Below, in pieces: positions 6,723 to 9,937 of a stretch of DNA of 9,937 nucleotides. Both the position numbers and the translations under genes were made by a program. Under the pieces are notes generated by a model. That model was given only the letters and a program-made list of their open reading frames with translations, searched no databases and had not been told where the DNA came from. Numbering within the stretch: position 1 is the stretch's first letter; each line of letters starts with the position of its first letter. Source of the stretch: Clostridia bacterium (GTDB taxonomy: Bacteria > Bacillota_A > Clostridia > Christensenellales > Aristaeellaceae). Location: the NCBI GenBank assembly GCA_017620455.1, contig JAFZQK010000036.1:1-9937 (forward strand). Reading direction: 5' to 3'.

Positions 6723-8246
6723 TTATCGGCTCAGGGTGCCCACCAGGTATACGGCTTCCCGGGCCTTGCATTCGTCCCGGCTGACGAAGGTTTCGGAAAC
6801 CATCTGGCCGTTCACCCATTTCTGCAGGTAGGTTTCGTTGATGAAGCCGTCCCGGGCCTCCCGGTAGAGGTACGTTTCGTCGGTGTAGGTGACGTGCTGG
6901 TGCTCCGTATCCTTGACGTAGGAGACGTTCAGGGGGGCGGGGATCACCTCCACCTGCTCCTGGGTGCGCAGCTTATAGGACACGCCTTCCCCCAGGCTGG
7001 GGCCGTAGATGCACACCACGCACTGATAGCGGCTCTTGCTCTTCCCGACGGTCTCCACCCGGGCGGTGATGTAAACGGGGCTGTCGTAATTGTTTTTGAA
7101 GCGCAGGTTCAGCCGGTTGTACACCACGGTGGCGTCCTGGCCGAAGGTGGTGTAGGACACCTGATCGGCGTGGGGGGAACGCTCCACGATCTCCAGGCCG
7201 GACTGCAGCGCCGCCAGGTACACCGTGGTGCTGGCCTGGCACACGCCGCCGCCGATGCCCACGGTTTCCAGCCCGCCTTCGCCGTATTCGATGGCGGGGC
7301 GGTAGCCGTTTTCAAAGGTGCGGTCCTGGGTGATGCGGTTGAAATTGAAGGTGTCGCCCGGGGATACGACGGTGCCGTTGATGTAGGAAAAGGCCGTGCG
7401 GATATTGCTGTTGCGGTACTCGCTGGAGGAGGTGGAAATGGGGGTGACGGCCTTGCACAGCAGGGTGAACTGATTGCGCACTTCCGCCTCCGTGACCTGG
7501 GCGGGCACCGTATCCGGCTCCATTTCCAGATCGCCGCTCTGCCCCGCGGCCGCCATGGAAAGCACCTGCTGCTTCGCCTTTTCCACATCCAGGGTGGAGC
7601 CCGGGTGATCCGGCTGGATGGTAAAGGGATCCTCCAGATCCGGGCTGAATGCCACCAGATAAGCGTCCACCGGCGCCCAGGAGAGGGCGTCCCGGATCTG
7701 GGAAAGCACGCTGTCCAGCAGCGCGTCGGTCATTTCGGACTGGGTGGTGTTGGCGATCCGGGGGGTTTCGCGCAGGGCGTCGATCTCGGCCTTGCGCTCC
7801 TCCAGGGTGCCCACCTTGCCCAGCCGGTAAAGCTCCTCCAGCAGGCTGTATACCTGGGTCACGTCCGTGGTGATACCCAGGGAAGCGTAATCCAGGGTAT
7901 AAAAGGTATGCCCCCGGTAAGTCAGGTTCAGCGTCCAGCTGTTCTGGCGGGCGTTGACCTTTTCCAACACGGCGTCGATGGCTTCCTGGGGCGTTTTGCC
8001 CTCCAGGCGCACGCCGTCCACCACGATGTTGGGGGCGTATACGCCGTCATAGGCCTCCACCGCGTCCTTGAGGGCCTGGCGCTCCGCGTTGGCGCGGCGG
8101 ATGCTGCCGGCGATCAGGATGCCCCCCACGGCCAGCGCGCACAAAACCAGCGCCGACAGCGTCAGCGCGACGGCTTTTTTGCTGATCCGCTTCCGCTTGT
8201 CCGGGGCGGGCAGGGGAGGGGGCTGATAGCCCTGACGGTATTGCAT
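6723..8246 (-). CDS. Membrane-anchored VanW-domain protein
   Basis: A 507-residue cell-envelope protein. A short Pro- and Lys/Arg-rich cytoplasmic tail (1-24) precedes one membrane helix (about 25-47); the rest should be extracellular. Residues 65-270 hold two similar alpha/beta segments like the putative peptidoglycan-binding domains that precede VanW. The VanW domain follows at about 270-395, with YINGTVVSPGDTFNFN, GYRPA, the hallmark GIGGGVCQASTTVY (Gly332-Gly334, Cys336, Gln337) and ERSPHADQVSYT. The last about 100 residues (VSYKLRTQEQVEVIP to the end) resemble a G5-like beta domain. VanW domains occur in vancomycin-resistance clusters, but most, like this one, are chromosomal and uncharacterised, so resistance should not be assumed. 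The start at 8246 has AAGGAG 7 nt upstream. It is the third gene of the ftsH-PHP cluster, 21 nt after its neighbour. Confidence 0.9.
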   Translation of the reverse strand: MQYRQGYQPPPLPAPDKRKRISKKAVALTLSALVLCALAVGGILIAGSIRRANAERQALKDAVEAYDGVYAPNIVVDGVRLEGKTPQEAIDAVLEKVNARQNSWTLNLTYRGHTFYTLDYASLGITTDVTQVYSLLEELYRLGKVGTLEERKAEIDALRETPRIANTTQSEMTDALLDSVLSQIRDALSWAPVDAYLVAFSPDLEDPFTIQPDHPGSTLDVEKAKQQVLSMAAAGQSGDLEMEPDTVPAQVTEAEVRNQFTLLCKAVTPISTSSSEYRNSNIRTAFSYINGTVVSPGDTFNFNRITQDRTFENGYRPAIEYGEGGLETVGIGGGVCQASTTVYLAALQSGLEIVERSPHADQVSYTTFGQDATVVYNRLNLRFKNNYDSPVYITARVETVGKSKSRYQCVVCIYGPSLGEGVSYKLRTQEQVEVIPAPLNVSYVKDTEHQHVTYTDETYLYREARDGFINETYLQKWVNGQMVSETFVSRDECKAREAVYLVGTLSR

Positions 8247-8267
8247 GGAAAAACTCCTTGATAACGA

Positions 8268-9113
8268 TTAAAAATGACACATTTTTGCGGCCCGGTACAG
8301 CTTCCAGGCGTCGTCGCAGGCATCGGGCCATTCGGCCGCGGTTTCTCCGATCCGGCCGTGGCTGCCCTGAAAATCGTGAAAATCGCTGCCGCCGGTGACC
8401 AGCAGCCCGTTCTGGCGGGCGATGCGGTCCCACAGGGGATAATGCAGGCGGTTGGCGGGATGATAGACCTCGATGCCCATCAGCCCGGCGTCCATCCACT
8501 GGCGCAGCATGGGCAGCAGCCGCTCCCGCGGCCAATGGATCAAGCCGGGATGGGCCAGCACCGGCACCGCGCCCCGGGATCGGAGCAGCGAAATGGCTTT
8601 GGATGCGGCGGGGGTCTCCCGGGGCACGCAGGCCGGGCGGCCCTTGCCCAGATATTTGGAGAAAGCCTCGCTTTCGTTCTGCACGTACCCTTTCGCCGTC
8701 AGCGCCCGGGCGATGTGCAGCCGCCCCACCGTGCCTTCGGCGCCGCCTGATAATTCGTCCCAGTCCAGGGGCATGCCCATTCTGCTCAGCACGTCCACGG
8801 CCCGTCGGGTTCTTTCCAGCCGCATGGCGTCGGACTGGCGGAGGAACGAAAGCAGCGCTTCGTCCTCCGGATCCACGCCGTAGCCCAGGATGTGGATGTC
8901 CTCGTCGCCCTCCGTGCTGATCTCCACGCCGGGGATAAAGGCCAATCCCCGCTCATAGGCGGCATCGAAGGCCGCGGGCAGGGAGGCCACCGTATCGTGA
9001 TCGGTGACGGAAAACAGCGTCACGTCCGCGCGCTGGACCTGGCGGGCCAGCTCGTGCACGGGGAGCACCCCGTCGGACGCGGCGGTGTGCATGTGCAGGT
9101 CCGGGCGGATCAT
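8268..9113 (-). CDS. PHP-domain phosphoesterase of the TrpH / RNase AM type
   Basis: A 281-residue metal-dependent phosphoesterase. Metal-ligand motifs in order are HMHTAASDG (7-15), TDHDT (37-41), GVEIS (62-66), HILGYG (74-79), AHPG (187-190), EVYHP (215-219) and SDFH (243-246). GRLHIARAL (130-138) and KYLGKGRPACVPRE (153-166) are diagnostic of the TrpH/YciV family. Characterised members are 3',5'-nucleoside bisphosphate phosphatases or 5'-3' exoribonucleases (RNase AM) that process rRNA 5' ends. Length is normal and all expected ligands are present, so an active enzyme is likely; which substrate it uses is not decidable here. The start codon at 9113 overlaps the ftsH stop as ATGA with only a weak ribosome binding site, which suggests translational coupling. 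Confidence 0.93.
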   Translation of the reverse strand: MIRPDLHMHTAASDGVLPVHELARQVQRADVTLFSVTDHDTVASLPAAFDAAYERGLAFIPGVEISTEGDEDIHILGYGVDPEDEALLSFLRQSDAMRLERTRRAVDVLSRMGMPLDWDELSGGAEGTVGRLHIARALTAKGYVQNESEAFSKYLGKGRPACVPRETPAASKAISLLRSRGAVPVLAHPGLIHWPRERLLPMLRQWMDAGLMGIEVYHPANRLHYPLWDRIARQNGLLVTGGSDFHDFQGSHGRIGETAAEWPDACDDAWKLYRAAKMCHF

Positions 9114-9937
9114 GGGGTTTCGGGAGCGCCTTCGCCTTCCGCGGCGGGGGCGGGATTTATGAAATCCAGGAACATTTCGCGGGTGATGGTTTCTTTCTCG
9201 ATCAGCATTTCCGCCAGGCTTTCGAGCTGATCCAGGTGGGCCCGGAGGATATCCAGGCTGTCCTGATAGCATTTGGTGAGGATGGCGCGCACCTCGCTGT
9301 CGATGAGGGCGGCGGTTTCTTCGCTGTAATCCCGGGTCTGGCCGAATTCCATGCCCACGAACACTTCCTGGTCGTTGCCCAGGTACACGGTGCCCAGCTT
9401 GTCGCTCATGCCGAACTTGGTGACCATGTTCCGGGCCAGTTCGGTGGCGCGCTGCAGATCGTTGATGGCGCCGGTGCACACGTCCTCCTGGGTGAGGCTT
9501 TCGGCGGCGCGGCCGCCCAGCATCATGGTGATGTTCTGCAGCAGACGCTGCCTGCTGTGGTGATCGGATTCCTTTTCCGGCAGGCTCAGCGTCATGCCGG
9601 CGGCCTGGCCGCGGGGCACCACGGTGATCATATGCACGTCGTCGCACAAAGGCAGGTAATGGCCCACCAGGGCGTGGCCGGCTTCGTGATAGGCGGTGAT
9701 GCGGCGGTCCTCCTCCAGCACCTTGTGGCTGCGCTTTTCGGGGCCCATCTGGATGCGCTCCACGGCCTCGATCAGATGCGCCTGGGTGATGACGGAGCTC
9801 TTTTCCCGGGCGGCCTGGATGGCGCCCTCGTTCATGATGTTTTCCAGATCCGCGCCGGTGGCGTAGGGGGTGCGCTTGGCGATGTTGTCCAGGTCCACGT
9901 CCTCCGCCAGGGGCTTGCCCTTGGAATGCACTTTCAG
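9110..9937 (-). CDS. ftsH: ATP-dependent zinc metalloprotease FtsH, C-terminal part (start outside the window)
   Basis: The last 275 residues of FtsH, a membrane-anchored AAA+ protease that degrades misfolded membrane proteins and regulators. The fragment begins in the AAA lid (DVDLDNIAKRTPYATGADLENIMNEGA, residues 14-39 of the fragment). The M41 peptidase domain follows, with zinc motif HEAGH (84-88), VPRG.AAG.T (108-116), GGRAAE (141-146) and the third ligand Asp160 in TGAINDLQRAT. The end is short and acidic (PAPAAEGEGAPETP). The lid reads TPYATGADL where most homologues have TPGFSGADL, a minor departure. The transmembrane segments and Walker motifs lie beyond the window edge. Its stop overlaps the PHP gene start by 4 nt. 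Confidence 0.96.
   Translation of the reverse strand: MKVHSKGKPLAEDVDLDNIAKRTPYATGADLENIMNEGAIQAAREKSSVITQAHLIEAVERIQMGPEKRSHKVLEEDRRITAYHEAGHALVGHYLPLCDDVHMITVVPRGQAAGMTLSLPEKESDHHSRQRLLQNITMMLGGRAAESLTQEDVCTGAINDLQRATELARNMVTKFGMSDKLGTVYLGNDQEVFVGMEFGQTRDYSEETAALIDSEVRAILTKCYQDSLDILRAHLDQLESLAEMLIEKETITREMFLDFINPAPAAEGEGAPETP

Noticed and set aside
6723..8246. VanW gene as evidence of a vancomycin-resistance cluster
   Set aside because: No vanA/B-type ligase, vanH, vanX, or vanR/S genes are nearby. VanW-domain proteins are common chromosomal envelope proteins in Clostridia.
6894..8261. Plus-strand open frame opposite the VanW gene
   Set aside because: It is an antisense shadow; the hallmark GGGVCQAST motif is on the minus strand.

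Overview
The window looks like a chromosomal segment from a fairly GC-rich member of the Clostridia (Bacillota), probably an uncultivated gut or rumen type. The clues are strong AGGAGG-like ribosome binding sites, tRNA genes that encode their CCA ends, a tight obg-yhbY pair, a membrane-anchored VanW-domain protein, an EF-G-like GTPase of the kind common in Clostridia, and a secreted protein whose C-terminal domain is familiar from Clostridia. The taxonomy is inferred from gene content only. Every gene except one lies on the minus strand.

Read along minus-strand transcription (right to left), the window opens inside ftsH (membrane AAA+ zinc protease). Its stop overlaps by 4 nt the start of a TrpH/RNase AM-type PHP phosphoesterase, and a VanW-domain envelope protein follows 21 nt later. 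Next comes a clear sigma-A-type promoter driving two serine tRNAs (UGA, then GCU). A strong intrinsic terminator abuts the CCA of the second tRNA. Then comes a compact operon: obg (ribosome-assembly GTPase), yhbY (CRM-domain pre-50S RNA-binding protein) and a small nitroreductase.

This operon converges on the only plus-strand gene, a secreted protein with two Ig-like segments and a C-terminal OB-like domain. The 353-bp convergent intergenic region is almost exactly filled by a gene-free element of about 334 bp. It is bounded by 18-bp terminal inverted repeats (17/18 match) and holds five successive hairpins. It looks like a MITE-like or structured dispersed element and is the most unusual part of the window.

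Divergent from the secreted protein is a small soluble helical (four-helix-bundle-like) protein of unknown function. After a terminator and a recognisable promoter, the window ends inside an EF-G-like translational GTPase. Its G3 motif (DVPGY) and G4 motif (NRMD) depart from canonical EF-G.

Overall this is mostly housekeeping DNA: protein quality control, translation, ribosome assembly and cell envelope. The coding sequence shows no defence, prophage or biosynthetic system. The novelty is in the non-coding element and in a few protein details.
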